From Bradyrhizobium nitroreducens (GTDB lineage: Bacteria > Pseudomonadota > Alphaproteobacteria > Rhizobiales > Xanthobacteraceae): a stretch of 64,000 nt of DNA. The stretch is from positions 7,864,467 to 7,928,466 of the forward strand of contig NZ_LFJC01000003.1 in NCBI RefSeq assembly GCF_002776695.1. The letters run 5' to 3'. Shown piece by piece: positions 1 to 9,206 of this stretch. The notes below the pieces were generated by a model. That model was not told the origin of the DNA and did no database searches. It saw nothing but the letters and a program-made list of their open reading frames with translations. Every line of letters begins with the position of its first letter. Positions within the stretch are counted from its first letter, which is position 1. The translations under genes were made by a program, and so were the position numbers.

Positions 1-2149
1 CGCTGAGCTTTGCATTCAATTGCAGCGGCCGCCGCCAGGCCCCGGTCAGCTTGCCCTCGAACTGCGAAGCGCCCTCGCCTGCGGCCACCAAGCGATCGAG
101 CCCGAGCAGCGCCAGCAGGGCGCCGGCCTGCGGCGTCGAGACTTTCGAATCCAGCGTGAAGTCGCTGCTCCGCAGGCGATCGAGGTCGATGCCGCCAATG
201 GCGGCGGCCGGCGTCTGCGCGGCCAGCGTCGCGGTCGCCTTGAGCTGCGGCGCGTCGAGATCGAGCACGGCGCGGGCATTGCTGCGATCGGCATGCTCGG
301 CATTCCTGTCGAGGCTGAGGTCGAGCTTGAGGCGCGTGGCGCCGGGCAGCGACGGCAAGGCATCGAACCGCGCGCGCACCGCGGGCGCAAACGGCTCGAG
401 CAGCGCCGTGAGCTCGCGCAGCGAATTGGCGGAGGATTTCAGCGCGAGCTTTCCGGTGACCTTGGCGCGGTCGAAGCTGCCGCTCGCCTCGGTGGTGACG
501 CCGCCGGCCTGGCCGAAGCGCAGCTGCTCCAGCGCCAGCGCTGCGGGGCTGTAGGCAAGCCTGGCCGCGAACGGCCGCAGTTCCTGTCCGGCAGAGATGG
601 CGCGGCCGATGTCGAGCGAGAATTTCGCCTCTTCCGGCCATTCGCCTTGCGGGCCGGCGAGCGCGCGCACGAAGCTTGCGGCGGCGTCGAGATCGAGCCG
701 GTCGGCCTTCAGGTCGGCGTCGATCCGCGAGCCCTTGCTCGCGCCGGTTTGCACGAAAGCAATGCGGCCCTCGACAGTGCCGCCTTCGATGTCGGCCTTC
801 AGCCTGTCGACGGCCAGATGATTGGCTGCGATAGTGACGTCGCCGGCGAGGCGCAGCGGCCGCGTGCTGCGGCGGTTGATCTCGCTGCGGCCCTGGAGCC
901 AGGCCACCAGCGTATCGGGGTCCGACGATTCCACACTGAGACGGCCGCTGAAACTGTCGGCGCCCGGCGTCGCACCGTTGAGCGAGAGCTGCGTCATGCC
1001 GGGGGCGCGCAGCTCCAGCCGCTGAAAGGTCCAGGACCTGCCGTCGGTGTGAAGCTCGGCCGTGATGTTCTGCAGCGGACGGCCGCCGAGCATGATCTGG
1101 TCGGAGTTGAACTCGATCTGCGCCGGGATCGGCGCCTGCGGAATGGCGGCAAGTCCCGCCCGCAGCGCCGGCAGGATGCGGAGCGGCTCGGCGTCGTCCT
1201 TGGCCGTCAGCCTGTCGGCATCGACCTGGCGCGCCGACAGCACCGCGCGCAGCAGCGGTGAGGCACCGAACCTGATATCGCCGACGCCGCCAAGCTTCAG
1301 CGCGGCGTCTTCGGTGCCGAAGCTCGCGTCGATCTGCTCGAACTTGGCACCGGCGGGATCGGCCTTGAGCTTGGTCGTGAGCTTCCAGGGCGTCGGCCCC
1401 GTCTCGCCGGCCTTCCTCACCGCAGGCACGGCCAGCGTCAGCGCGCCGTCGAATTTCGGCAGGCGATTGTCGAAGGCGAGCACGCCTTCGAGATCGGCGA
1501 GGATGGCGCGCTCGCCGGGATCGATGTTGAGGTGAAGGCGAGTGGCGTTGCCGTCGGCGCTCGGGCCGGACGAGACGCGGAACGGATAGCGCACCCCGTT
1601 GGCGGTGAAGCCGCCGTCGCCGCGGACCGAGCCCGCGAGCGAGCGGACGTCACCGGAGAAGGCGATGTCGTTCAGCTCCAGCGTCGAGCGGCTGGCGGCA
1701 TCGTGCAGGGCGATGCGGCCGGTGAGATTGAGCCGCTCGATGGCGAGCGAGGCCAGATTGAAGGTGCCGCTCGCGGTGGAGGGCAGGTCGACCCGCCCGC
1801 GCGCATCGAGGCCGAGATCCACCGCCATGCCGCCCACCGAAAGCTCGGTGGCACGCCATTCGCCGCGCATCAGGGAGGAGAGGCTGAACTCGACGTCGAG
1901 CTTGTCGGCGCGCAGGCGGCCGAGATCGTTGTTGCCGCCGAAGGTGACCTGGCGCAGCCGCAGCGTCGGCGCCGGCAGCAGCCGCGCGTCGAGCTCACCC
2001 GCGACCCGCACCGGTACGCCGATGATCTTGCCAGCCTCCGCCTCGAACTGGGGCCTGAACTGGTTCCAGTCGACGTAGTAAGGCCCGATCAGCGCGGCCA
2101 GCAGCGCAATGATGAAGGCAATCGCCAATCCGAGCAGCGTCGTCTGCAC
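1..2149 (-). CDS. AsmA family envelope protein (3' end outside window)
   Basis: The frame reads open from a GTG at 2149 to the window edge, so the C-terminus is missing. The GTG is preceded by a good ribosome site (GGGGAG, about 5 bases upstream). The N-terminus is one hydrophobic helix followed by PYYVDWNQFRPQFEAE and then a segment with GELDARLLPAPTLRLRQV, which is the typical AsmA N-terminal signature. The rest is a long run of beta-rich repeats of the AsmA_2 type. AsmA-family proteins are inner-membrane-anchored periplasmic proteins thought to move lipids or affect outer membrane assembly. Function here is inferred from family only. High-scoring frames on the plus strand over the same bases are antisense shadows. 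Confidence 0.8.
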   Translation of the reverse strand, partial: MQTTLLGLAIAFIIALLAALIGPYYVDWNQFRPQFEAEAGKIIGVPVRVAGELDARLLPAPTLRLRQVTFGGNNDLGRLRADKLDVEFSLSSLMRGEWRATELSVGGMAVDLGLDARGRVDLPSTASGTFNLASLAIERLNLTGRIALHDAASRSTLELNDIAFSGDVRSLAGSVRGDGGFTANGVRYPFRVSSGPSADGNATRLHLNIDPGERAILADLEGVLAFDNRLPKFDGALTLAVPAVRKAGETGPTPWKLTTKLKADPAGAKFEQIDASFGTEDAALKLGGVGDIRFGASPLLRAVLSARQVDADRLTAKDDAEPLRILPALRAGLAAIPQAPIPAQIEFNSDQIMLGGRPLQNITAELHTDGRSWTFQRLELRAPGMTQLSLNGATPGADSFSGRLSVESSDPDTLVAWLQGRSEINRRSTRPLRLAGDVTIAANHLAVDRLKADIEGGTVEGRIAFVQTGASKGSRIDADLKADRLDLDAAASFVRALAGPQGEWPEEAKFSLDIGRAISAGQELRPFAARLAYSPAALALEQLRFGQAGGVTTEASGSFDRAKVTGKLALKSSANSLRELTALLEPFAPAVRARFDALPSLPGATRLKLDLSLDRNAEHADRSNARAVLDLDAPQLKATATLAAQTPAAAIGGIDLDRLRSSDFTLDSKVSTPQAGALLALLGLDRLVAAGEGASQFEGKLTGAWRRPLQLNAKLS

Positions 2150-2292
2150 GGGTCTCCCCTCGGCCAAACCGGCACCCGGACCAAACCCTGGCCTTCGTGG
2201 ACTTCAGGCGTGCCGGAACAGCCCCTTATATAGGGGGAAGTGTGGCGAAGTCACAGCGACTGTTGCGCGCGGAGGTTAACGGGTGGGGCGCC

Positions 2293-3525
2293 TCACCAGC
2301 TCGCCGGCAGCCGCTTGAGGCCGCGCAGCACGAAGGTCGGCCGCCATTCCGGGTTTTCGACGTCGTCGATGCGCAGGTCCGGCAGCCGCCGCAGCAGCGT
2401 TGCAATGGCGATCTCGGCCTCGATGCGCGCCAATTGGGCACCCAGGCAGAAATGGATGCCGCCGCCGAACGACAGCGGCTTCACATTCTGGCGCGTGACG
2501 TCGAGCCGGTCGGGGCGATCGGGATAGACCGCCGGATCGCGGTTGGCCGAGCCGAGCAGGCACAGCACGGTCTCGCCCTTGGGGATCCGCTTTCCGCCGA
2601 GATCCTCGATATCCTCCAGCGCGACGCGTCCGGTCATCTGCACCGAGGAATCGTAGCGCAGGAATTCCTCGATGGCGCCTTCCATCAGCTCGGGGCGTGC
2701 CTTGAGCAGCGCAAGCTGGTCCGGATTGCGGTGAAGCGCGAGCAGGCCGTTGCCGATCAAATTGACCGTGGTCTCGTGGCCGGCGCCGAACAACAGGATG
2801 ATGTTGGCGGTCAGCTCCTCATTGGTGAGCTTGTTGCCGTCCTCCTCGGCCTGCACGAGCTGGGTGGTGAGATCGTCCCCGGGATTCTTGCGGCGCAGCT
2901 CGAACAGCTGCTGGAAATACATCTGCGCCATCAGGTTTCCCTCGTTGCCCTTCTTGATCTCCTCCGGCGTGAGGGGCACGGGGTCGAGCAGCCGCCCGCC
3001 GTCACGCGAGCTCTTGTAGAACACCTCGCGATGGTCCTCGGGGATGCCGAGCATCTCGCAGATGATGGTGACGGGCAGGCGGAAGGCGAAATCCTCGATC
3101 AGGTCCATGTGGCCGCGCTCGATCACGGCATCGATGGCCTGGTCGACGATCTGCTGGATGCGCGGCCGCATGTCCTCGACCCGGCGCGCGGTGAAGGCCT
3201 TGACGACGAGGCCGCGCAGGCGGGTGTGGTCGGGCGGATCGGCCTGCAGCATCCAGTGGCTCATGCTGCGGAACACCGGCTCGTCCATGATCTTGTCGCT
3301 GTAGCGGCGCTTGGAGCGGTCGACGAAATCCTTGCCGAAGCGCTTGTCACGCATCACCAGGCTGACGTCGGCATGGCGGCTGGCGACGAACTGGCCGAAC
3401 GGCGTCACATGGATCGGGTCGACCGTGCGCAGCCGGTCGTAATGCGGATAGGGATCGCGGATGAAATCCGGCGACAACGGGTTGAACAGCGGTGCGCCGC
3501 CGGCGCCTTGCACGTGCTCGTTCAT
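2293..3525 (-). CDS. cytochrome P450
   Basis: A 410-residue soluble bacterial P450. Visible signatures are the I-helix oxygen-activation motif GAGHETT (residues 247-253), the K-helix ExxR (EFLR, 287-290) and the haem loop FGGGIHFCLG with the cysteine ligand at residue 360. The start ATG at 3525 is chosen because GAGG lies about 6 bases upstream and the protein then begins like other class I P450s; a longer reading to 3570 adds an unlikely N-terminus. It needs ferredoxin and reductase partners, and none lie nearby. It is divergent from a TetR regulator with a palindromic operator between them, which suggests substrate-induced expression. The substrate is unknown. Confidence 0.93.
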   Translation of the reverse strand: MNEHVQGAGGAPLFNPLSPDFIRDPYPHYDRLRTVDPIHVTPFGQFVASRHADVSLVMRDKRFGKDFVDRSKRRYSDKIMDEPVFRSMSHWMLQADPPDHTRLRGLVVKAFTARRVEDMRPRIQQIVDQAIDAVIERGHMDLIEDFAFRLPVTIICEMLGIPEDHREVFYKSSRDGGRLLDPVPLTPEEIKKGNEGNLMAQMYFQQLFELRRKNPGDDLTTQLVQAEEDGNKLTNEELTANIILLFGAGHETTVNLIGNGLLALHRNPDQLALLKARPELMEGAIEEFLRYDSSVQMTGRVALEDIEDLGGKRIPKGETVLCLLGSANRDPAVYPDRPDRLDVTRQNVKPLSFGGGIHFCLGAQLARIEAEIAIATLLRRLPDLRIDDVENPEWRPTFVLRGLKRLPASW

Positions 3526-3609
3526 GGTGACCTCAAATCGGTTGCCGCATGACCCGAATACGACGAGCACAGCCCCAACGGCCCGGCGTAACCATCCCTG
3601 GAATTCTTA

Positions 3610-3635
3610 AACTCGATACATTGTTGTATCGAGTT
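3610..3635. promoter_or_regulatory. palindromic operator between P450 and TetR genes
   Basis: Perfect inverted repeat with 11-base arms (AACTCGATACA and its complement) around a 4-base spacer TTGT. It lies in the 133-bp divergent gap, 24 bases before the TetR start and 85 bases before the P450 start. Position and symmetry fit a TetR-family operator controlling both genes. The binding protein is inferred, not shown. Confidence 0.75.
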
Positions 3636-3658
3636 GCATTCTGCCCTACCCTGCTCCG

Positions 3659-4270
3659 ATGTCAAGGGTGAGAACCAGGCCGACCAGGGACGATACGCGC
3701 GACAAATTGTTCGAGGCGGCCGCGCGCGTGTTCGAGGAGGACGGCATCGGCGGCGCCAGCATCGAGGCGATCGCGGCAACCGCCGGCTTCACCCGCGGCG
3801 CGTTCTATTCGAACTTCAAAAGCAAGGACGAGTTGATCATCGCCATGCTCGAGGACCATGTCGAGCAGTCGATCCGGCGCAACATGGACATCCTCGCCCA
3901 GCACGACAATCTCGACGACTTCATCGCGGCGTTGAAGACGATGGACCGCAGCAAGCAGGATCCGCTCGGCCGCTCGCCGCTGCTGCACATGGAGATGATC
4001 CTGTTCGTCGCGCGCGCCGAGAAGCGCCGGCCCGACCTTGCGAAACGCCTGCGCGCGCGGCGCAAGCTGATCGCCGACATCGTCGAGGCGACGTTGAAGA
4101 GCAACGGACGCAACACCAACCTGAATCCGCCCTGGATGGCGTCGGTGGTACTGGCACTGGAAGACGGCTTTCGCCTGCACCGGCTGATCGATCCGGAGAC
4201 GACGCCGGCGGACAGCTTTCTGCGCGCGATCACGGATTTGCGGCGGAGGACGGGGTTGGCGTCGGATTAG
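3659..4270 (+). CDS. TetR/AcrR family transcriptional regulator
   Basis: 203 residues. The N-terminal helix-turn-helix is clear: TRDKLFEAAARVFEEDG, then ASIEAIAATAGFTRGAFYSNF and the K-K-DEL transition typical of TetR repressors (about residues 13-60). The rest is the helical ligand-binding and dimerisation domain. No strong ribosome site precedes the ATG at 3659, so the message may be nearly leaderless. The gene is divergent from the P450 and has a perfect 26-bp palindrome just upstream, so autoregulation and control of the P450 are likely. The ligand is unknown. Confidence 0.92.
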   Translation: MSRVRTRPTRDDTRDKLFEAAARVFEEDGIGGASIEAIAATAGFTRGAFYSNFKSKDELIIAMLEDHVEQSIRRNMDILAQHDNLDDFIAALKTMDRSKQDPLGRSPLLHMEMILFVARAEKRRPDLAKRLRARRKLIADIVEATLKSNGRNTNLNPPWMASVVLALEDGFRLHRLIDPETTPADSFLRAITDLRRRTGLASD

Positions 4271-4420
4271 GCGCGCCAGCAAATGAGCGTCCGAACCTTG
4301 GTCGACACCGGCATCCTGATGGGAGGAAGGAGCGTCGTCGGGAATCGGGTGGGAGGACAGCGGCGTGATGGTCATAGCTTCTCATGGTGGGCAGCAAAGC
4401 ACACAGCAGGAGAAGCGATC

Positions 4421-4870
4421 GTGACGATTGAAGACGACAACAAGGCCATCGTCGGCCGGTGGTTCACAAAATTCTGGGGCGAAACCTGCGATCTCGGAAT
4501 TGTCGATGAACTCGCAGCGCCAGATATGCTGCTGCAATATTCGCTGCATGAGCCGCGGCGTGGGCGCGACGACATCAAGGCGTTCATGACGGACTTCCGG
4601 AAAGCGTTCCCCGATCTCAACTTCTGGGGCGCTGCCGATCTCATCGCCGAAGGCGACTATGTCGTCGGCCGTTGGGAAGGCGGAGGCACGCATACCGGGC
4701 CGGCGTTCGGCGACTTCCTGGCGGGATCGCTGCCGGCCAACACCGGCCGCAAGATGAAGTTCACCGGGACGACCGTGTTGAAGCTCAAGGACGGAAAGAT
4801 CCTCGAGGAAATCGGTCTTGATGACGGGGTGACTGCCTTGCAGCAGCTCGGCCTCATCCGCGCGGCCTGA
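4421..4870 (+). CDS. SnoaL-like / ester cyclase family protein
   Basis: 149 residues starting at a GTG preceded by AGGAGAA at good spacing; upstream in-frame codons lack this. The sequence has the NTF2-like SnoaL pattern: an N-terminal helix (NKAIVGRWFTKFWG), a GRDDIKAFMTDFRKAFPDLNF block, a WEGGGTHTGPAFGDF strand region and a closing GDGKILEE-type strand with VLKLKDGKILEEIGLDDG. Members are polyketide-type cyclases, dehydratases or hydrolases acting on small lipophilic substrates. It follows the TetR gene in the same direction after a 150-bp gap and may belong with the P450. Confidence 0.8.
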   Translation: MTIEDDNKAIVGRWFTKFWGETCDLGIVDELAAPDMLLQYSLHEPRRGRDDIKAFMTDFRKAFPDLNFWGAADLIAEGDYVVGRWEGGGTHTGPAFGDFLAGSLPANTGRKMKFTGTTVLKLKDGKILEEIGLDDGVTALQQLGLIRAA

Positions 4871-4890
4871 TTGCAAGGCCGAAACGAACA

Positions 4891-4916
4891 CACCGGCGAT
4901 TTCGCGGTCGCCGGTG
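4891..4916. terminator. hairpin between convergent genes
   Basis: Perfect 9-bp stem CACCGGCGA / TCGCCGGTG with an 8-base loop, in the 65-bp gap between the SnoaL-like gene (plus) and the GGDEF-EAL gene (minus). There is no T-run on either side, so it is a candidate bidirectional terminator by position and stem strength only. Confidence 0.45.
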
Positions 4917-4935
4917 CCATCCTGGAACGCGCGCG

Positions 4936-7539
4936 CTAAGCCGAGCGCTTCACCGCAACCGCGTCGATCCGCGTGACGTCCAGCCTGCCCAGCATCGCCC
5001 TCGCCTGCTCGGCGCAGTGCTCGATCAGCCAGCGCTCGAAGGCGACGGGAGCAAGCGCGGGGGCGTAGAGGAAACCCTGCACGACGTCGCAGCCGAGCTC
5101 GGCCAGCGTCCTGCGCTGGCCCTCGGTCTCGACGCCTTCGGCGACGACCGTCATGCCGAGGCCCTGGCCGACGCGCACCACGGCGGTGGCGATGGCAAGT
5201 GCGCCGGCGTCACGCTCGATGTCGCGCATGAAGCTGCGGTCGATCTTGAGCTCGCGGATCGGCAGATGCGCGAGGCGGCTGAGGCTGGAATAGCCGGTGC
5301 CGAAATCATCCACGGAGAGGCCGACGCCGAGCTCGCGGATCGCATTCATCGTCTCGAGCGCGGCGACGCTGTCCTGCATGAACGCGCCTTCGGTGATCTC
5401 CAGCATCAAGGCGTCCGCCGGCAGATCGTATTCGGAAAGGATGTCCTTGAGCCGCGCCGCCAGCGTGACGCTGCGGAAATTGATCGGCGACAGGTTCACC
5501 GACACGCAGGGAATGTTGAGCCCGGCGCGGCGCCAGTTCGCCATCTGCCGGCAGGCCTCGCGCACCGACCACAGGCCGATCTGCTCGATCAGACCGCATT
5601 CCTCGGCAAGCGGGATGAACTTTGCCGGAGAGACGTCGCCGAGCACGGCATCATGCCAGCGGGCCAGTGCCTCGACGCCGTGGATCGCGCCGTCGCTGCT
5701 GCGGATCTGCGGCTGGTAGCTGAGGCTCAGCGCGCCTTCCGCGATGGCGCGGCGGAGCGCTGCGATCAGCGCCAGACGCTGCTCGGTGAGCCCGTTCATC
5801 TCGGCGCTGAAGATGCGATGGGTCGAACGTCCCGCCTGCTTGGCCATGTACATGGCGGCGTCGGCCTGCTGCATCAACGTGTCGATGTCGGTGGCATGAT
5901 CAGGATAGAGGCTGATGCCGATGCTGGCCGACATCTGCATCAGCTTCGAGCCGAGCCGCAAGGGAGCGGCCAGCGCTTCGGTGATCCCGGCGGCAACGCG
6001 CTCGGCACTCTCGGCATTGCGCTGCGGCAGCAGAATGACGAATTCGTCGCCGCCGAGGCGTCCCAGCATGTCCTCTGGGCCGATCTGCTCGCGCAGGCGC
6101 TGGGCGAGCTGGATCAAGAGCTCGTCGCCGGCGGCATGACCGAGCGTATCGTTGACGTCCTTGAAATGATCGACGTCGAGGAAGGCCAGCGCGACGTGGC
6201 TGCCGGTCGGGCAGGCATCGATCGCCGTGGTGATCAGGTTGCGCAGCTGCGCGCGGTTCGGCAGCCCGGTCAGGATGTCGTGATAGGCGAGCCGCGCGAT
6301 CTCGGCGCGCGCTTCCTTGCGCTCGATCGCGAAGGCGCCGAGGTTGACGCAGGCGTCGACGATGCGCCGGTGCCAATTGCTCGGCGCGCGGGGCTCCCGG
6401 TAGTAGAAGGCGAAGGTCGCGATGACCCGGCCGTCCTTGGCCTTGACCGGGGTCGACCAGCAGGCACGCAGGCCGATCGCGAGCGGCATCGCCTTGTAGG
6501 GCTGCCAGCGCGGATCGGTCTCGAGGTCCGTCGCCAGCACCGGCTCGCCGTAGAAGGCAGCGGTGCCGCAGGAGCCGACATTGGGGCCGATCGCAACACC
6601 GTCCAGCGCGCGCGAATAGTCCTCGGGCAGAGAGGGCCCGCCGAGCGGGTGGATCAGGCCGGCAGCGTCGACGTGGAGCAGCGAGCAGACCACATCGGGC
6701 GCGATCTCCTCGACGTGGCGGCAGAGCCTGTCGGCGATGTCGGTAATCGGCACTTCGTCCGCGAGCGAGCCCATGATGAGCTGCTGCAGCGAGCGCAGCT
6801 GCTTGGTCTCGGTGATGTCCTCGAGCAGCGCGAAGATGTGCTTGACCCGGCCCTTCTTGTCGCGGAACGCGTCGATCCGCGCGCAGACCCAGATCTCCTC
6901 GCCGTCCTTGTCGTAGGCGAGCAATTCGACCTCGCAGCGGCGGCCGCCGCGCATCAGGTGCTGGACCAGCTTGGCGACCGCCTTACGGTCGGTGTGGCAG
7001 CCGGCGATCAGCTCACCTGCACGGCGGCCCTCGGCCTCGGTGCTGGTGTAGCCGAACAGCGTCGTGAAGGCCGAGTTGACGTAGACGATGTTCTGGTCGG
7101 TGTCCGCGATGATCACGGCCCGGTTGGTCTGGTCGGAGACGGCATGAAGAAGCCCGATTCTAACGCGGCGCTCGGCTTCGCCGGTGACGTCGCGCGCGAA
7201 TACGAGGCGGTAGGTCGCGCCCTCGCGCACGATGGACGACAGCGATATGGCCGCGCGGACCCGGCTGCCGTCGTGCCGTACGAGGCTGATCTCATCGCGA
7301 AACTCCGCGGCCCGATCGGCCTGAAGGCATTTGAGGGTGAGAATGCCGACGTCGGCGCCGAGCACGTCGGCACGGGCGAGCTTCCAGATCCGCTCGGCCG
7401 CGGCATTGAAGTGGACGATGCGGCCATCCTCACCGGCGATGACGACACCGTCGTCCGCCTGATCGAGCGCAGCCAACAGGACTTCCGGCATTTCGATCGC
7501 ATGGCAATCGCGAGCGGACATCATTCGACCCAGGAACAT
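4936..7539 (-). CDS. PAS-PAS-GAF-GGDEF-EAL cyclic-di-GMP enzyme
   Basis: 867 residues with no transmembrane segment, so cytoplasmic. Domain order: PAS (about 18-115), second PAS with PAC (130-250), GAF (265-420), GGDEF (430-590), EAL (605-850). The GGDEF loop is intact (RLGGDEFVILL) but the usual RxxD inhibitory site just before it is absent (PED in its place). The EAL domain keeps EALARW, VNLSP, EITE, DDFGTGYSS, LKIDRSF and AEGVE, so phosphodiesterase activity is expected and diguanylate cyclase activity possible. The start could also be the MM pair six codons downstream; neither has a strong ribosome site. It senses small ligands or redox through PAS and GAF; the signal is unknown. Confidence 0.92.
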   Translation of the reverse strand: MFLGRMMSARDCHAIEMPEVLLAALDQADDGVVIAGEDGRIVHFNAAAERIWKLARADVLGADVGILTLKCLQADRAAEFRDEISLVRHDGSRVRAAISLSSIVREGATYRLVFARDVTGEAERRVRIGLLHAVSDQTNRAVIIADTDQNIVYVNSAFTTLFGYTSTEAEGRRAGELIAGCHTDRKAVAKLVQHLMRGGRRCEVELLAYDKDGEEIWVCARIDAFRDKKGRVKHIFALLEDITETKQLRSLQQLIMGSLADEVPITDIADRLCRHVEEIAPDVVCSLLHVDAAGLIHPLGGPSLPEDYSRALDGVAIGPNVGSCGTAAFYGEPVLATDLETDPRWQPYKAMPLAIGLRACWSTPVKAKDGRVIATFAFYYREPRAPSNWHRRIVDACVNLGAFAIERKEARAEIARLAYHDILTGLPNRAQLRNLITTAIDACPTGSHVALAFLDVDHFKDVNDTLGHAAGDELLIQLAQRLREQIGPEDMLGRLGGDEFVILLPQRNAESAERVAAGITEALAAPLRLGSKLMQMSASIGISLYPDHATDIDTLMQQADAAMYMAKQAGRSTHRIFSAEMNGLTEQRLALIAALRRAIAEGALSLSYQPQIRSSDGAIHGVEALARWHDAVLGDVSPAKFIPLAEECGLIEQIGLWSVREACRQMANWRRAGLNIPCVSVNLSPINFRSVTLAARLKDILSEYDLPADALMLEITEGAFMQDSVAALETMNAIRELGVGLSVDDFGTGYSSLSRLAHLPIRELKIDRSFMRDIERDAGALAIATAVVRVGQGLGMTVVAEGVETEGQRRTLAELGCDVVQGFLYAPALAPVAFERWLIEHCAEQARAMLGRLDVTRIDAVAVKRSA

Positions 7540-7674
7540 CTCAAAGATATGACAATGTCACGAGCCTAGCGCTGCGGTGGTGTCCAAGAAGTTGGCGCAC
7601 TCCGGTAGCGGCCTACCAAGATGCGGGATGCTTAAGATTGCGCGAAGAAGTGCCACGGCATTTGGCAGGAAGTT

Positions 7675-8982
7675 CTACGGGCTTGTTCCGCCGGTTCCCG
7701 CCCGGAGCTTGGGCAGCCGGCCGGCGACGGCCCGCACCTTCCCCGGCGATGCCCGCCAGATCGCGAGCGCCGACAATCCGCTCACGACCATCGCGATGCC
7801 GAAGGCGAGGGTGTAGTCGCCGGCGCGATCATAGAGCAGGCCGGTCACCCACGGTCCGGCCGCACCGCCCGCCAGCGCCGCCAGCATGATCGTGCCGAAG
7901 ATGCTGCCCTGGTGCTTGCCCTGGAAGATCTCGAACACCACCGCGCCCATGATCGAGGTGAGGCCGTAGCCGAGCGCTCCTTGCGCGAACACCATGGCAT
8001 AGACGAGCCAGAGCGAGGGTTGATACTTCAAGGCGATCAGCGCGGCGAAGCAGATGACGAAGCCCGCGCAACTGATCGCCCAGACCCACTCCCGTCCGAT
8101 GCGGTCGGAGACATGGCCCAGCACGATCTGGCCGGGAATGCCGAGCAGGCTGACGATGCCGAGCGCCCACACCGCGACGGACGAGCTGAAGCCGATGTCG
8201 AGCAGGAATTTCGTCTGATGCACCTGCACCGCGTACCAGATGTACAGGCCGGAGAAATAGCCGACCGCGATCCACCAGAAGCGTGCGGTCGCGACGGCGC
8301 GTTTCAGCGTCCAGTCGGTATTGACCCAATCGGGATCGACGACGTTGGAGACCGGCTGCGCGCCGCCCGCAACCGGAGCGGCATCGCCGTCCGGTTCGAG
8401 GCCGATGTCCTGCGGGCGCTTGTGCAGCAGCAAATTGACCGGCGCCAGCACGACGAGGATGAGCAGGCCCATCGCGGTGCAGGCGGTGCGCCAGCCGGTC
8501 TGTTCGATCATGTGCTGCACCCATGGCAGCAGCGTCACCGAGCCGATGCCGACGCCCGCGAAGGCGATGCCGATGGCGAAGCCGCGCTTGCGGATGAACC
8601 AGTTCGGCAGGAACAGCGACTGGCCGGAATAGCCGAGACACACCGAGCCGGCGCCGACCATGACGCCGATGGTGACGTAGAGATGCCAGGGCGCGCTGGT
8701 GAGCGGCGCGAGGAGCAACCCGCCGCCCATCAGCACCACACCGAGCTCCATCACCGCGCGCGGACCGGCGCGGTCCATCAGGCGGCCGATCAGCGGGCTG
8801 ACCACCCCCGACACCACGAAGCCGAAGGAGAACGCACCGGCGGTGACGCCGCGCTCCCAGCCGAATTCGGAGATGATGGGCGGAAAGAACAGCGAGAAGG
8901 CGGTGCGCGCGTTGACGCCGATCGCCATGGTGACGAAGGTCACGGCGACCACGACCCAGCCGTAGAAGAACGGAAGCCGCAT
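7675..8982 (-). CDS. MFS transporter (monocarboxylate/oxalate-formate type)
   Basis: 435 residues with about 12 predicted membrane helices. The N-terminus FFYGWVVVAVTFVTMAIGVNARTAFSLF resembles the oxalate:formate antiporter / monocarboxylate porter branch of the major facilitator superfamily. A conserved loop 2-3 motif is present (GRLMDRAGPR) and its repeat in the second half (GHVSDRIGREW). A longer hydrophilic loop lies near residues 195-225 between the two six-helix halves. It sits alone on the minus strand between two cyclic-di-GMP genes, so context says little about substrate; a small organic acid is a reasonable guess. Confidence 0.88.
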   Translation of the reverse strand: MRLPFFYGWVVVAVTFVTMAIGVNARTAFSLFFPPIISEFGWERGVTAGAFSFGFVVSGVVSPLIGRLMDRAGPRAVMELGVVLMGGGLLLAPLTSAPWHLYVTIGVMVGAGSVCLGYSGQSLFLPNWFIRKRGFAIGIAFAGVGIGSVTLLPWVQHMIEQTGWRTACTAMGLLILVVLAPVNLLLHKRPQDIGLEPDGDAAPVAGGAQPVSNVVDPDWVNTDWTLKRAVATARFWWIAVGYFSGLYIWYAVQVHQTKFLLDIGFSSSVAVWALGIVSLLGIPGQIVLGHVSDRIGREWVWAISCAGFVICFAALIALKYQPSLWLVYAMVFAQGALGYGLTSIMGAVVFEIFQGKHQGSIFGTIMLAALAGGAAGPWVTGLLYDRAGDYTLAFGIAMVVSGLSALAIWRASPGKVRAVAGRLPKLRAGTGGTSP

Positions 8983-9087
8983 GATGTGATTGTTTCACCC
9001 CTAGATGGTTCTACCGACCATCCGGGGCCATCCGGGTCAAGCGATTTTCGCGCGTGACCGCTGACCGAGATGCAGACGCTTCCACAG

Positions 9088-9173
9088 CGTCATGGCCGGG
9101 CCTGTCCCGGCCATCCACGTCTCGCTACTTGGCACCAAGAACGTGGATGCCCGGGACAAGCCCGGGCATGACG
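9088..9173. repeat. imperfect inverted repeat element
   Basis: Two 33-base arms (9088-9120 and 9141-9173) are imperfect complements with a 20-base centre. Each arm contains its own short palindrome (GGCCGGG-CCTGTCCCGGCC and GCCCGGGACAAGCCCGGGC types). The element occupies the gap between the MFS gene start and the 3' end of the next gene. Sequences of this kind are dispersed in Bradyrhizobium genomes. Confidence 0.65.
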
Positions 9174-9206
9174 ACCTCTTATTCCGGGTGCGCGAAGGCG
9201 ATGCGC

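Noticed and set aside
5017..7569. 850-codon open frame on the plus strand
   Set aside because: It is antisense to the PAS-GAF-GGDEF-EAL gene, whose domains are complete; the plus-strand product is Arg/Ala/Asp-rich with no recognisable domain.
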